A stretch of DNA of 63,060 nucleotides, taken from the NCBI GenBank assembly GCA_017633935.1, contig JAGBOJ010000039.1, positions 1 through 63,060 of the forward strand, read 5' to 3'. A model generated the notes under the pieces. It saw only the letters and a list, made by a program, of their open reading frames with translations. It made no database searches and had not been told where the DNA came from. Both the position numbers and the translations under genes were made by a program. Within the stretch, counting starts at the first letter, position 1. Every line of letters begins with the position of its first letter. This DNA is from Lachnospiraceae bacterium (GTDB lineage: Bacteria > Bacillota > Clostridia > Lachnospirales > Lachnospiraceae). Below, in pieces: positions 1-8,737 of this stretch.

Positions 1-315
1 CACAGGTCGGAGGTGAACTATATGGGATTTTTTGATTGGGATGAGGAACTCTGGAAAAAGACGCAAAGAGAAGTTGGTAGAGAAGAAGGTATAAGGGAAG
101 GTAGTTTACTGAACTATATTTCTCTGGTATGTAAAAAACTCACAAAAGGAAAGTCTGTTAACGTGATCGCAAATGAGCTTGAAGAAGACGAAGCAAAAAT
201 AAAAGATATTTGTGATATAGCCGTAAAGTATGCTCCGGACTATGATGCAGAGGCAATCTGTAAAGAATATATGGAGAAAATGAAAGAGGCAGAAAAAGAA
301 GCATATGTTGTTTAG
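1..315 (+). CDS. Rpn-family (PD-(D/E)XK nuclease/transposase-like) protein, C-terminal part only
   Basis: The reading frame is open from base 1, so the gene very probably starts before the window; a GTG at 13 and an ATG at 22 are only internal candidates. The visible ~100 residues hold the run GREEGIREG, a short helix-rich segment (KGKSVNVIANELEEDE) and an acidic/basic tail. This arrangement is typical of the C-terminal end of Rpn recombination-promoting nuclease/putative transposase proteins, common in multiple copies in Lachnospiraceae. The catalytic nuclease core is not in the window, so activity cannot be judged. An ATG at 22 sits 8 nt behind GGAGG, so a short stand-alone product is possible but less likely. 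The family call rests on the tail pattern alone. Confidence 0.5.
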   Translation, partial: HRSEVNYMGFFDWDEELWKKTQREVGREEGIREGSLLNYISLVCKKLTKGKSVNVIANELEEDEAKIKDICDIAVKYAPDYDAEAICKEYMEKMKEAEKEAYVV

Positions 316-426
316 AGTTAACACTTTAGCTTGATATTTATAAATTGATCACTGGGAGAACTTCCGATGTAAAGCATTGATTTTGTGCTCAAAGCCGGAA
401 GTTTTCTGCTCATAATCTGATCGAAA

Positions 427-590
427 TGTTACAATTCAGTCCCGAGCCACGAGAGGGATCAGCTTGCTGATGACGGCGAGTGGCTACGGGTCAATAAACT
501 TTGAGCGTAGGTTTGGCGCCATTGCCAAAGGCAATTCTTATGCGCCAAACGTGTTGCAATTCAGCACTGGTCAAGTGCTGAATTGTAACA
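427..590. mobile_element. MITE-like non-coding element, 164 bp, with terminal inverted repeats and target duplication
   Basis: The element begins TGTTACAATTCAG and ends CTGAATTGTAACA, a perfect 13-bp terminal inverted repeat. It is flanked on both sides by TCGAAA (421-426 and 591-596), which reads as a 6-bp target-site duplication. Inside are further inverted repeats: CCCGAGCCAC against GTGGCTACGGG, GTTTGGCGC against GCGCCAAAC, and a hairpin at the right end (CAATTCAGCACT against AAGTGCTGAATTG). No reading frame of note is present. It fills most of the 316-688 gap upstream of hslO. Shortened relatives of the right end occur at 1587-1617 and 22851-22884. Confidence 0.7.
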
Positions 591-688
591 TCGAAACAGT
601 CTGATCGAAATCTTCAGCCTTTTAAGTTTGTAAGATACATCCTTTCGTGTTAAAATATTTCAGATCATAAAAGCGAAAGGATATGGCA

Positions 689-1570
689 ATGGAAGACTAT
701 ATTATCAGGGCTACGGGAGATAATGAACATATACGCGCGTTTGCCGCTTACACAAGATCCACGGTAGAAGAGGCAAGGAAGGCGCATAATCTTTCGCCGG
801 TAGCCTCCGCTGCACTGGGGAGACTTCTTACGGCGGGCGCAATGATGGGCGTGATGCTAAAGGGTGAAAATGACCTGATGACACTGCAAATAAAGTGCGA
901 CGGGCCGATACAGGGACTTACGGTCACTGCCGATGCCGACGGCCATGTAAAAGGGTATGCGATAAATCCTGCGGTGATGCTTCCCGTAAGGGAAAGGGAT
1001 CATAAGCTTGATGTGTCAGGTGCGGTAGGAAAGGGTTATCTCAGAGTCATAAGAGATATGGGTCTGAAGGAGCCGTACATTGGCGAGACAGAGCTTGTTA
1101 CGGGTGAGATCGCAGAGGATGTTACCTATTATTTCGCACAGAGTGAGCAGACTCCGTCTACCGTGGGGCTTGGCGTGCTTATGGATAAGGAGAATTTTGT
1201 CGCTCACGCCGGAGGCTTTATCGTGCAGCTTATGCCGGACGCGCCGGAAAGTACGATAGATCGCCTTGAATATAACCTTCAGAATGTAAAATCGGTTACA
1301 GGTCTCTATAATTCGGGAAAGAAGCCGGAGGATCTGCTTGATATACTGCTCGAGGGGCTGAGTCTGCATATACTTGATCGCAAAGAGGTATCCTTTAAGT
1401 GTGACTGCAATGTATCAAAGATCGAAGCGGCACTTATAAGCATCGGAAAAAAAGAATTAAATGAACTGATAGACTCCGGAGAAGAAATTGAAATGGGCTG
1501 TCAGTTCTGCGGTAAAAAATATAAGGTAACCAATGAAAAGCTTAAGCAGCTGTATGAGGAAGCACTGTAG
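689..1570 (+). CDS. hslO: 33 kDa redox-regulated chaperone Hsp33
   Basis: Cytoplasmic holdase chaperone that binds unfolding proteins when oxidised and is silenced by zinc when reduced. The 293-residue product has the family's usual length and opens MEDYIIRATG, matching the typical Hsp33 start. The C-terminal redox switch is complete: a CDC pair near residues 238-240 and CQFC near 271-274, the four zinc cysteines. An ATG at 683 is in frame, but GAAAGG at 675-680 is only 2 nt from it and 8 nt from the ATG at 689, so 689 is preferred. It lies just downstream of the MITE-like element and upstream of nadE, from which it is separated by a relic of the same repeat. Confidence 0.95.
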   Translation: MEDYIIRATGDNEHIRAFAAYTRSTVEEARKAHNLSPVASAALGRLLTAGAMMGVMLKGENDLMTLQIKCDGPIQGLTVTADADGHVKGYAINPAVMLPVRERDHKLDVSGAVGKGYLRVIRDMGLKEPYIGETELVTGEIAEDVTYYFAQSEQTPSTVGLGVLMDKENFVAHAGGFIVQLMPDAPESTIDRLEYNLQNVKSVTGLYNSGKKPEDLLDILLEGLSLHILDRKEVSFKCDCNVSKIEAALISIGKKELNELIDSGEEIEMGCQFCGKKYKVTNEKLKQLYEEAL

Positions 1571-1586
1571 ATAAGTTTTCGCTGCC

Positions 1587-1617
1587 ATTCGGCACTGTTC
1601 AAGTGCTGAATTGTAAC
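1587..1617. repeat. Right-end relic of the MITE-like element
   Basis: Thirty-one bases match the right end of the 427-590 element almost base for base (ACTG-TTCAAGTGCTGAATTGTAAC) and form the same hairpin, ATTCGGCACT against AAGTGCTGAAT. It sits between hslO and nadE. No T-run follows, so it is not an obvious intrinsic terminator. Confidence 0.55.
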
Positions 1618-1640
1618 GAGTTTACAAAAAGGATAAGGAT

Positions 1641-3566
1641 ATGTACGACGGTTTTATAAAGGTCGGTGCGGCCACTCCGCATGTGGCTGTGGCAGATCCG
1701 GAATATAATTCCGGCAGGATAATGGAGCAGATCGGAGTGATGGCAGAAGAAGGGGTAAAGGTGATGGTATTCCCCGAGCTCTGTCTGTCGGCCTATACCT
1801 GCGGCGACCTTTTCTTACATGAGAGTCTGTTAAAGGGATGTCTTATACAATTAAAAAGGATAGCGGAAGGTACCGTGGATGTTGATGCCATAATATTTTT
1901 GGGAGTTCCGCTTGAAAGCGCCGGAAAGCTTTATAACTGCGCTGTTGCGCTAAATAAAGGGAAAGTGCTCGGAGTAGTGCCGAAGCTTTTTCTGCCCGGT
2001 TATTCGGAATTTTACGAATCGAGGCAATTCACGCCGGGCTTTAAGAAGGTAAGGACGATAGAGCTGTTCGGTAAAGAGGTTTACTTCGGGGCTGATATGA
2101 TATTTGAAAATGACGCGGCGGGGGGTCTTAAAATTGCCTGCGAGATCTGTGAAGATGCGTGGGTGGCAAAGGCTCCGTCTGCAGATCATGCCTTATACGG
2201 GGCGGACATAATAGTAAATCTTTCCGCAAGTGACGAGCTTATCGGAAAAGATGATTACAGAAGGCAGCTTATAAAAACATCATCCGCAAAACTGATCTGC
2301 GGATATATATATGCCGGAGCGGGAGACGGTGAGAGCACCCAGGATCTCGTATTCGGCGGGCACAGTCTCATAGCCGAAAACGGTGTGCTTTTATCCGAAT
2401 CAAAGCTTTTTGAAAACGGGATCATAACCGCCGATATCGACATCGGAAGGCTTTTAAGTGACAGACGCAGGATGAACACGTTTACGGATGATCCGGCTGA
2501 GGGTGAGGGTTACGAGCATATCCGCTTCGAGTTAAAAAAAGAAGAGACAAGGCTCACACGAAGCTTTCCGTCAGCACCCTTTGTGCCGCAGTCTGATGAG
2601 GACAGAAAGAGGCGGTGTGAATCGATCTTTGATATCCAGTCTGTGGGACTGAAAAAACGATATGAACACACAGGCTTAAAGGATGCGGTCATCGGACTTT
2701 CCGGAGGTCTTGATTCCACGCTGGCTCTGCTCGTAACGGTCAGGGTGTTTGACAGCCTTAAGCTTTCACGCAGCGGGATACATGCCGTAACGATGCCGTG
2801 CTTCGGTACGACAGACAGAACCTATAATAATGCATGTACGCTGGCTGAAAGGCTTGGGGTTACGCTAAAAGAGGTTGACATAAAAAATGCAGTAAGGCAG
2901 CATTTTTCGGATATCGGACAGGATGAAAATGTACATGATGTTACCTATGAGAATTCACAGGCCCGTGAGCGCACCCAGGTGCTTATGGATATCGCCAATA
3001 TGGTAAACGGTCTTGTGATCGGCACCGGGGATATGTCGGAGCTGGCTCTTGGATGGGCTACCTATAACGGGGATCATATGTCGATGTATGACGTAAACGC
3101 CGGAGTTCCGAAAACTCTTGTACGTCATCTTGTGGTATATTGTGCAGATAAGGCAGAAGGAGACGGGGACCGGGAGCTTTGTGAAGTACTAAGGAGTATA
3201 GTCGATACACCTGTAAGTCCGGAACTGCTTCCGGCTGAAAACGGTATCATCTTACAGAAAACGGAAGAGCTTGTGGGACCTTATGAGCTTCATGATTTCT
3301 TTTTGTATTATACATTAAGATTTGCTTTTGGACCGAAGAAGATATATAGGATGGCCTGTCATGCATTTGACGGGCGATATGACGGGAATACTGTAAAAAA
3401 GTGGATGAAGACCTTCTTTAAGAGATTTTTTTCCCAGCAGTTTAAGCGTTCCTGTCTGCCCGACGGTCCCAAGGTCGGCACTGCCGCACTTTCACCGAGA
3501 GGGGACTTGAGAATGCCGAGTGATGCTTCATCAACTCTGTGGTTAAAGGAGATAGAGGAGTTATGA
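1641..3566 (+). CDS. nadE: Glutamine-dependent NAD+ synthetase
   Basis: Last step of NAD biosynthesis: amidates nicotinic acid adenine dinucleotide using ammonia released from glutamine, with ATP. The 641-residue protein has both domains of the eukaryotic/actinobacterial-type enzyme. The N-terminal nitrilase-fold glutaminase carries FPELCLSAYT, KLFLPGYSEFYE and CEICEDAW, which supply the Glu-Lys-Cys triad. The C-terminal synthetase has the pyrophosphatase P-loop SGGLDS near residue 353. The C-terminus overlaps maf by ATGA (4 bp), implying translational coupling. The start ATG has an AAAAGG box 8 nt upstream. Length and motifs are complete. Confidence 0.95.
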   Translation: MYDGFIKVGAATPHVAVADPEYNSGRIMEQIGVMAEEGVKVMVFPELCLSAYTCGDLFLHESLLKGCLIQLKRIAEGTVDVDAIIFLGVPLESAGKLYNCAVALNKGKVLGVVPKLFLPGYSEFYESRQFTPGFKKVRTIELFGKEVYFGADMIFENDAAGGLKIACEICEDAWVAKAPSADHALYGADIIVNLSASDELIGKDDYRRQLIKTSSAKLICGYIYAGAGDGESTQDLVFGGHSLIAENGVLLSESKLFENGIITADIDIGRLLSDRRRMNTFTDDPAEGEGYEHIRFELKKEETRLTRSFPSAPFVPQSDEDRKRRCESIFDIQSVGLKKRYEHTGLKDAVIGLSGGLDSTLALLVTVRVFDSLKLSRSGIHAVTMPCFGTTDRTYNNACTLAERLGVTLKEVDIKNAVRQHFSDIGQDENVHDVTYENSQARERTQVLMDIANMVNGLVIGTGDMSELALGWATYNGDHMSMYDVNAGVPKTLVRHLVVYCADKAEGDGDRELCEVLRSIVDTPVSPELLPAENGIILQKTEELVGPYELHDFFLYYTLRFAFGPKKIYRMACHAFDGRYDGNTVKKWMKTFFKRFFSQQFKRSCLPDGPKVGTAALSPRGDLRMPSDASSTLWLKEIEEL

Positions 3567-4180
3567 GAAAGATAGTTCTGGCGTCGAATTCGCCGAGAAG
3601 AAAGGAACTGCTTGAAAAAGCAGGTATAGAGTTTGAGGTGATGCCTTCCAAATGTACGGAAAAGGCGGATGAAGAAAAGGGCGTGGAGGATATCGTCAAA
3701 GAGCTTTCAAGGAAGAAGGCAGAGGATGTGTATTCGAGGCTCCTTATGGACTATGAATATCAGCCGGATGCAAAGGAGGGAGACAACGATTTTATCGTGA
3801 TCGGTGCGGATACTCTTGTTTACTGCAATGACAGGATACTCGGGAAACCCGGAAATGAGGATGACGCCACCCGTATGATCGGGATGATACAGAATAATAC
3901 CCATAAGGTCTATACGGGAGTCACGCTCATTAACAGCCTTTCAAACGGCGCAAAGGGCATCAGGACCTTTGTGGAGGTTTCGGAGGTGGAGGTTTTTCCG
4001 ATGAGCGTGGATGAGATCTTTGAGTATATCGATACGGGAGAGCCTATGGATAAAGCCGGAGCCTACGCAATACAGGGTGTCTTTACCAAGTTTATAAAAA
4101 GGATAAACGGGGATTATAATAATATCGTCGGGCTTCCCTTGGGCAGAGTCTACAGCGAGCTTAAGAAACTGTGGGATTGA
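3563..4180 (+). CDS. maf: Maf-like nucleoside triphosphate pyrophosphatase
   Basis: House-cleaning NTP pyrophosphatase (dTTP/UTP class by family) associated with septum formation control. The 205-residue product opens MRKIVLASNSPRRKELL, the Maf signature with the SxSPRR substrate loop, and later has GADTLVY and the closing YAIQG...I.GDYNNIVGLPL motif. The start chosen is the ATG at 3563, which overlaps the nadE stop. An in-frame GTG at 3539 would add eight residues not seen in the family and lies inside nadE. Confidence 0.93.
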   Translation: MRKIVLASNSPRRKELLEKAGIEFEVMPSKCTEKADEEKGVEDIVKELSRKKAEDVYSRLLMDYEYQPDAKEGDNDFIVIGADTLVYCNDRILGKPGNEDDATRMIGMIQNNTHKVYTGVTLINSLSNGAKGIRTFVEVSEVEVFPMSVDEIFEYIDTGEPMDKAGAYAIQGVFTKFIKRINGDYNNIVGLPLGRVYSELKKLWD

Positions 4181-4186
4181 TGTCGT

Positions 4187-5656
4187 ATGCTTTTTAATTC
4201 GGTCGCTTTTGCGGTATTTTGTCCGCTTGTAATAATCATATATTTCATTCTCGAAAAGGAGCCGGGAAGGCATAAAGCCGCAAATCTCTGGCTTCTCGTT
4301 TCGAGTTACTTCTATTATATGTGTGCGGATGTCCGTTTCGGACTTCTGCTTTTTTTTGTGACGCTTATCACCTTTTTTGCCGGAAAGCTGTGCGGTATAA
4401 AAGAACATAATGTAAAGGGTGCTGCGGGGAATCTGCGCAGGGCGGCGTTAATATGCGCGGTCGCGGTGAATATCTCTGTGCTTTTTTTCTTTAAGTACTT
4501 TAATCTGTTAAATGAACTGATAAATTCCGACAGTGCGCTAAAGATAGTGCTGCCGGTCGGAATATCCTTTTATATATTCCAGTCACTGACCTATGTTATC
4601 GACACATATAACGGGAAGCAGAAGCCGGAGCACGATTTTTTGAAATACGCCCTCTTTGTGTCATTTTTTCCCGTTATCCTTGCAGGTCCCATTGAAAGGT
4701 CCGTAAATCTTCTGCCGCAGTTTGACGAAAGACACAGCTTTGATTACGAAAGGATCAGGCATGCCCTTATCCGGATGGCTTACGGCTATTTCTTAAAGAT
4801 AGTCATCGCACAGCGTCTTGCCATTGCCGTGGATCTTATATACGACAATTTTTATGATGTAAACGGCTTTCAGCTTCTGCTTGCCACCGTGCTTTATGCC
4901 TTCCAGATATACTGTGATTTTGCAAGCTATTCTTCCATAGCCGTCGGAGTCGGAGAGCTGATGGGCTTTAAGCTTACCGAAAATTTCAGACAGCCTTTTT
5001 TTGCAAGGTCATGCGCGGAGCTCTGGCGCAGATGGCATATATCCTTAAATGACTGGTTTAGAAATTATATCTATTTTCCGCTCGGAGGCAGCAGGAAGGG
5101 AGTGATACGCAAATATTTCAATATAATGACAGTCTTTACTCTTTCCGGGATGTGGCACGGCGCAGCACTCCACTATGTTATATGGGGCATGCTTTCGGGA
5201 GCCTTTCAGGTGATGGGAGATATCTTAAGACCCCTAAGGGAAAAATGTACAGGGATCCTTCCGGTACATAACGGCTTTACCCGTAGATGCAGGGTGATAT
5301 TACAGGTATTGATTACCTTTATGTTGTTTGTCACATCCCTGTTCTTCTTCAGGGCAGAGTCAGCGGGGGCGGCCGTATTTATCCTTAAAAAAGTGCTGAC
5401 GGATATAAATATCGCGGGGATAATGGCAACACCGCTTTCGGGACTTGGGCTCGGAGTGTTTAATCTGCTGTATCTTGTGGCCGCAATGGTGCTTATGATC
5501 GTGTATGATACCGTAAATGAAAAGACGGGTGATGCGGCATCGGCTATCGCAAAATGCCCGGCGGCATTGAGGTGGGGGATTTATTACACTGTCGTGATAA
5601 TGCTTATTGGCTCAGCCGGACTTGGTGCAAAACAGTTTATTTATTTTGAATTTTAG
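4187..5656 (+). CDS. MBOAT-family membrane O-acyltransferase (AlgI/DltB-like)
   Basis: Polytopic membrane enzyme expected to move acyl groups (usually acetyl) across the membrane onto an extracellular glycan. The 489 residues are dominated by hydrophobic segments. They carry the family core: GISFYIFQSLTYVIDTY, then FFPVILAGPIERS, the RRWHISLNDW block, and the catalytic-histidine region MTVFTLSGMWHGA. Such proteins work with an extracytoplasmic SGNH partner, and the next gene encodes exactly that 5 bp downstream. The start lies 6 bp after the maf stop. The acceptor polymer (exopolysaccharide, teichoic acid or peptidoglycan) cannot be told from sequence. No other dlt genes are nearby, which argues against a standard D-alanylation operon. 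Confidence 0.88.
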   Translation: MLFNSVAFAVFCPLVIIIYFILEKEPGRHKAANLWLLVSSYFYYMCADVRFGLLLFFVTLITFFAGKLCGIKEHNVKGAAGNLRRAALICAVAVNISVLFFFKYFNLLNELINSDSALKIVLPVGISFYIFQSLTYVIDTYNGKQKPEHDFLKYALFVSFFPVILAGPIERSVNLLPQFDERHSFDYERIRHALIRMAYGYFLKIVIAQRLAIAVDLIYDNFYDVNGFQLLLATVLYAFQIYCDFASYSSIAVGVGELMGFKLTENFRQPFFARSCAELWRRWHISLNDWFRNYIYFPLGGSRKGVIRKYFNIMTVFTLSGMWHGAALHYVIWGMLSGAFQVMGDILRPLREKCTGILPVHNGFTRRCRVILQVLITFMLFVTSLFFFRAESAGAAVFILKKVLTDINIAGIMATPLSGLGLGVFNLLYLVAAMVLMIVYDTVNEKTGDAASAIAKCPAALRWGIYYTVVIMLIGSAGLGAKQFIYFEF

Positions 5657-5661
5657 CAGCA

Positions 5662-6681
5662 ATGGATAAAAGATTGAGATTACTGAAAAATTTCATATTG
5701 ATTTCAATCCCGCTCTTTATGATAATACTTCTTGCTTTTTTTACACCTATGTATTATATGACAGAGGAGTATGTGCTGTGGAGACAGGAGAAAGATTATG
5801 TAAACCAAAATGTGGGGAGTTATGCAAACTACACGAAGCCGGATACAATACCGCTCCCGAAGGCAGGCAGTCCTGTTGAAACTCTTATAATAGGTGATTC
5901 GAGAGCAAAGTCTTCGATCATCCCGAAACAGCTTAAGCCCGACGGAGATATTTATAATATCGGTATAGGCGGGGCCACTTCGATCGAAATGTATTATGCG
6001 GCCGGAAACTATATTAAAAGCTACGGTGCTCCAAAGGAGGCTTTGATCATATTTGCGCCCTATCACCTCTGCGACATAGATAACTGGGATCAGACACTTT
6101 TTAATAATTATCTTACTGTCGGAGAGATATCACAGGTGTATAAAGAAGCGTATAGGTATAAGGATGAAGAAATTTTAAGAAAGGGGTATCTTACCGAAGA
6201 GCTGTCCTTCAGGCTGCGTCTTCCCACCAAATACATAGCACAGATGTATGACGCAAGGCTGACCGGTTTTTTCTCAAGGAATAAGGAAAGATACGGCAGC
6301 GTGGCTGATGAGCTGGGTTATTGCGAATTCGGAAAAGATCCGGGAAATGACGGGGTTAACTATGAGGTACACCATGAATACTTTGACTCATCACCGCTTG
6401 TATTACATTATTATGATAAGCTGCTTAAGCTGCTTACCGAAAACGGTGTGAAGGTAAAAATCCTGCAGGCACCGATAAACGAAGCATCTTCAAAAGCAAT
6501 CCATACCGCGTTTGTCAATGGCTACGAAGAATTTCTGTCGGAAATTAAAGAAAAGTACAGTGACATATATATAATGACAGAGCTTCCCGTGTATGAAAAC
6601 GGATATTTCGGGGATAATAATCATTTAAACAGGAGCGGAGCCGAAAAATATACGGACTGGCTGAAAAATATGCTGTATTAA
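5662..6681 (+). CDS. Membrane-anchored SGNH-like O-acyltransferase partner (AlgX/DltD-like)
   Basis: Likely extracytoplasmic partner that receives the acyl group exported by the preceding MBOAT protein and places it on a glycan. It has an N-terminal membrane anchor (about residues 8-30, LKNFILISIPLFMIILLAFF), then a GDSR block (IIGDSRAKSS) for the nucleophile serine. Near the C-terminus is FGDNNHLNRSG, which fits the Asp-x-x-His end of SGNH hydrolase-fold proteins. The 339-residue length is usual. The gene follows the MBOAT stop by 5 bp, so the two are one transcriptional unit. The substrate is unknown. Confidence 0.75.
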   Translation: MDKRLRLLKNFILISIPLFMIILLAFFTPMYYMTEEYVLWRQEKDYVNQNVGSYANYTKPDTIPLPKAGSPVETLIIGDSRAKSSIIPKQLKPDGDIYNIGIGGATSIEMYYAAGNYIKSYGAPKEALIIFAPYHLCDIDNWDQTLFNNYLTVGEISQVYKEAYRYKDEEILRKGYLTEELSFRLRLPTKYIAQMYDARLTGFFSRNKERYGSVADELGYCEFGKDPGNDGVNYEVHHEYFDSSPLVLHYYDKLLKLLTENGVKVKILQAPINEASSKAIHTAFVNGYEEFLSEIKEKYSDIYIMTELPVYENGYFGDNNHLNRSGAEKYTDWLKNMLY

Positions 6682-6729
6682 AGTAAAAAGAACTTTGTCT
6701 TTTACTGTAATAAAAAAGGAGTTGGTATT

Positions 6730-6930
6730 ATGGAAAATAATGTTCATAAATACAGAGTGTGCGGAAAGGGGTCTTTCGGCCACGAAAAATCCCCGATCAT
6801 CACAATACACGGCAAATGGCTGAATGATTACGGCTTTGACATAGGTGATTATATCGAATGCAGGTGTGAGGATGGAAAGCTTGTGATAAAGAGGCTGGAG
6901 TTTGGGGACGGAGCCGGTGAGGATAAATGA
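6730..6930 (+). CDS. SymE-like small protein
   Basis: A 66-residue protein with the core PIITIHGKWLNDYGFDIGDY followed by IECRCEDGKLVIKRL. This matches the SymE toxin/AbrB-like swapped-hairpin fold (ITLKGxWLxxAGFxxGxxVxVxVxxGxLVI). Classical SymE is a type I toxin repressed by an antisense RNA, but clostridial relatives are often stand-alone and of unproven toxicity. AAAAAAGGAG lies about 8 nt upstream of the ATG. I see no clear antisense promoter, so assignment as an addiction module is not made. Confidence 0.65.
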   Translation: MENNVHKYRVCGKGSFGHEKSPIITIHGKWLNDYGFDIGDYIECRCEDGKLVIKRLEFGDGAGEDK

Positions 6931-7041
6931 TCTGATTTATGTCCATTTCCTGCTTTTAATTCGTATATATATTATGAAGGAGCCTTAATAATATCCATAA
7001 GAAGGAAAGGCTTTGATTTTTATTTTTGGAGGAAAATGATC

Positions 7042-7806
7042 ATGAAAAAGAAGACAATAGGTATGCTGCTTGCAGCCGGTATGGTGATGTCACTTATGAC
7101 CGGATGTGCGGATAACACCCAGAATGCGGCTTTGGATACGGCAGCAGCCGGTGAAGAAACAGCCGAAACGACAGAGGAGCAGGCACCGGCGGAGGAGATA
7201 GCGCCGGAAGCGGAAGAGACCGCTATCAGTGAGGAGGAGGCTTCCGGTACAGCAGCTACTGATGCATCTAAGGAGGCTTCCGATACGGAGGTAGAGGTGG
7301 CTGCAGCCGAAGATAATGCGCTTCCTGCATTTGTTTATCCCGAAGATGATCCGGTACTCTCGGCTGTATCGGATTACATCACAGTTGAGCTTGCATCGAA
7401 CTATGAGCCTGCGGATGTGTGCATACCTGTGATAAGGGTAGTAGCCGTGGACGACTCAAAGGAAGATGACATCTTAGTATGGGGAGAATTCTACGTGAAT
7501 AATTATGATCTGAACGGGGATATCCTTGAAACCAAATCCGGAGGAAATTATCCGGGCTGCATGCATCTTAAAAAGGAAGGGGATGTCTGTACCGTAACCG
7601 CATTTGATGTTGTCGAGGACGGTTCGCGGTATGATGAAAGCGCAAAGAAAATATTCGGTGATAAATATGAGGAATTTGCCGGGCTTTCATCGGATGATAC
7701 CGACCGGGAAAATGTACGGAAGGAAACGATAAAAAAATATGTGGACATAAACGGTCTTAATATAAAGGCATATAAGGACTTCGGCTGGGAACCGGTGGAG
7801 CTTTGA
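7042..7806 (+). CDS. Putative secreted lipoprotein
   Basis: Unknown function. The N-terminus is a lipoprotein signal (MKKKTIGMLLAAGMVMSL) with lipobox LMTGC, so the mature protein should be lipidated on the outer face of the membrane. A 70-residue Ala/Glu/Thr-rich linker follows, then a globular domain (about residues 95-254) with DDPVLSAVSDYI and a repeated pattern of acidic and aromatic residues. I do not recognise the domain. Of two in-frame ATGs (7036, 7042), the second is chosen because GGAGG at 7028-7032 is 9 nt from it but only 3 nt from the first. Confidence 0.75.
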   Translation: MKKKTIGMLLAAGMVMSLMTGCADNTQNAALDTAAAGEETAETTEEQAPAEEIAPEAEETAISEEEASGTAATDASKEASDTEVEVAAAEDNALPAFVYPEDDPVLSAVSDYITVELASNYEPADVCIPVIRVVAVDDSKEDDILVWGEFYVNNYDLNGDILETKSGGNYPGCMHLKKEGDVCTVTAFDVVEDGSRYDESAKKIFGDKYEEFAGLSSDDTDRENVRKETIKKYVDINGLNIKAYKDFGWEPVEL

Positions 7807-7818
7807 TATGTGATATCA

Positions 7819-7877
7819 GGGTCACAGATTCATAATGCTTTCAAGCTTGCTTGATAAGCATTATGAATCTGTGACCC
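7819..7877. repeat. Long perfect inverted repeat between convergent genes
   Basis: A 22-bp perfect stem, GGGTCACAGATTCATAATGC onward at 7819-7840 against its complement at 7856-7877. The loop can itself pair (TCAAGC against GCTTGA), giving about 28 bp of hairpin. It lies between the plus-strand lipoprotein and the minus-strand phosphoribosyltransferase, where a two-way terminator would be expected, but there is no T-tract on either side. It may terminate by structure alone or be a small repeat element. Confidence 0.6.
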
Positions 7878-7891
7878 GTAAAAGTTGATCC

Positions 7892-8530
7892 TTAAATCGA
7901 CGAATATCCGAAACCGTTACATATAGCATCAACTTTTATACCGTCGCGGCACATCGGGCAGCTCCCGGGAGCATGGCTTGCGTAATCGGGAAGAGTCTGA
8001 AGAGAATAAAGAGCTCTTATAGGAACATTTCCGATATGATCCGAAACAGAGAAGATCGCTGAAATTCCGATAACATCGCCGCCGTAGAAGCGGATCGAGC
8101 CTATGGCACTCTGTAAGGTGGCTCCGGTTGTAGCCGCATCAATAAGCACCAGAACTTTTTTACCCTTCACCATATGCTGGTTATTCTCACGGAACATCAT
8201 CTGTCCGCTCACATTGTATTCGGGACTTGTGATATACATGGTCTGATGTGAATTGGCGGAGATGACACCGGCTTTGGTCAGCTTATTTGCAAGGTAGGCG
8301 CCTACGACCTCCATGCTGTTCAGACAAAGGATAGTGTCTATCACATCTGAGGCAATATACATTTCGGCAAGCTCTTCACCCGTAGCCCTTGCTTCGCGTT
8401 GTCTCGACTTCATATCCGAAAGATCCATATAATAGTTGACATGTGAATTGGGAGTGATAAAATGTCCGGGAATGTAACGAAGTACCACGTCTTTATTCCG
8501 CGGATGCTCGATCTTCTTATAATCCTGCAT
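7892..8530 (-). CDS. Phosphoribosyltransferase-domain protein (PyrE-like)
   Basis: A 212-residue protein of the type I phosphoribosyltransferase fold. The PRPP-binding loop is seen as VLVLIDAATTGATLQSAI, close to the orotate phosphoribosyltransferase form. It differs from a standard PyrE by a C-terminal segment with a CPMC pair and a later Cys (PGSCPMCRDGIKVDAIC), possibly a metal site. The gene stands alone on the minus strand with AAGGAGG upstream of the ATG and no pyrimidine genes nearby, so a salvage or regulatory role is as likely as orotate use. Confidence 0.75.
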   Translation of the reverse strand: MQDYKKIEHPRNKDVVLRYIPGHFITPNSHVNYYMDLSDMKSRQREARATGEELAEMYIASDVIDTILCLNSMEVVGAYLANKLTKAGVISANSHQTMYITSPEYNVSGQMMFRENNQHMVKGKKVLVLIDAATTGATLQSAIGSIRFYGGDVIGISAIFSVSDHIGNVPIRALYSLQTLPDYASHAPGSCPMCRDGIKVDAICNGFGYSSI

Positions 8531-8737
8531 GATAATACCTCCTTGGATAATGATTTTTAAGATAAAGCCCCCAATGACCTGTAAAACCCGGAACGGCTTT
8601 ACAGATATATATAGTATATCACAAACGATCTCATATCGCTATCTTGTTATTTTTACTTATGTAGTGTATTATAAATTGTTGTTTTTTCACAGGAGGACTT
8701 TTAAGTTATATCAGGCTTTGCAGTAATCGGAGGCATG

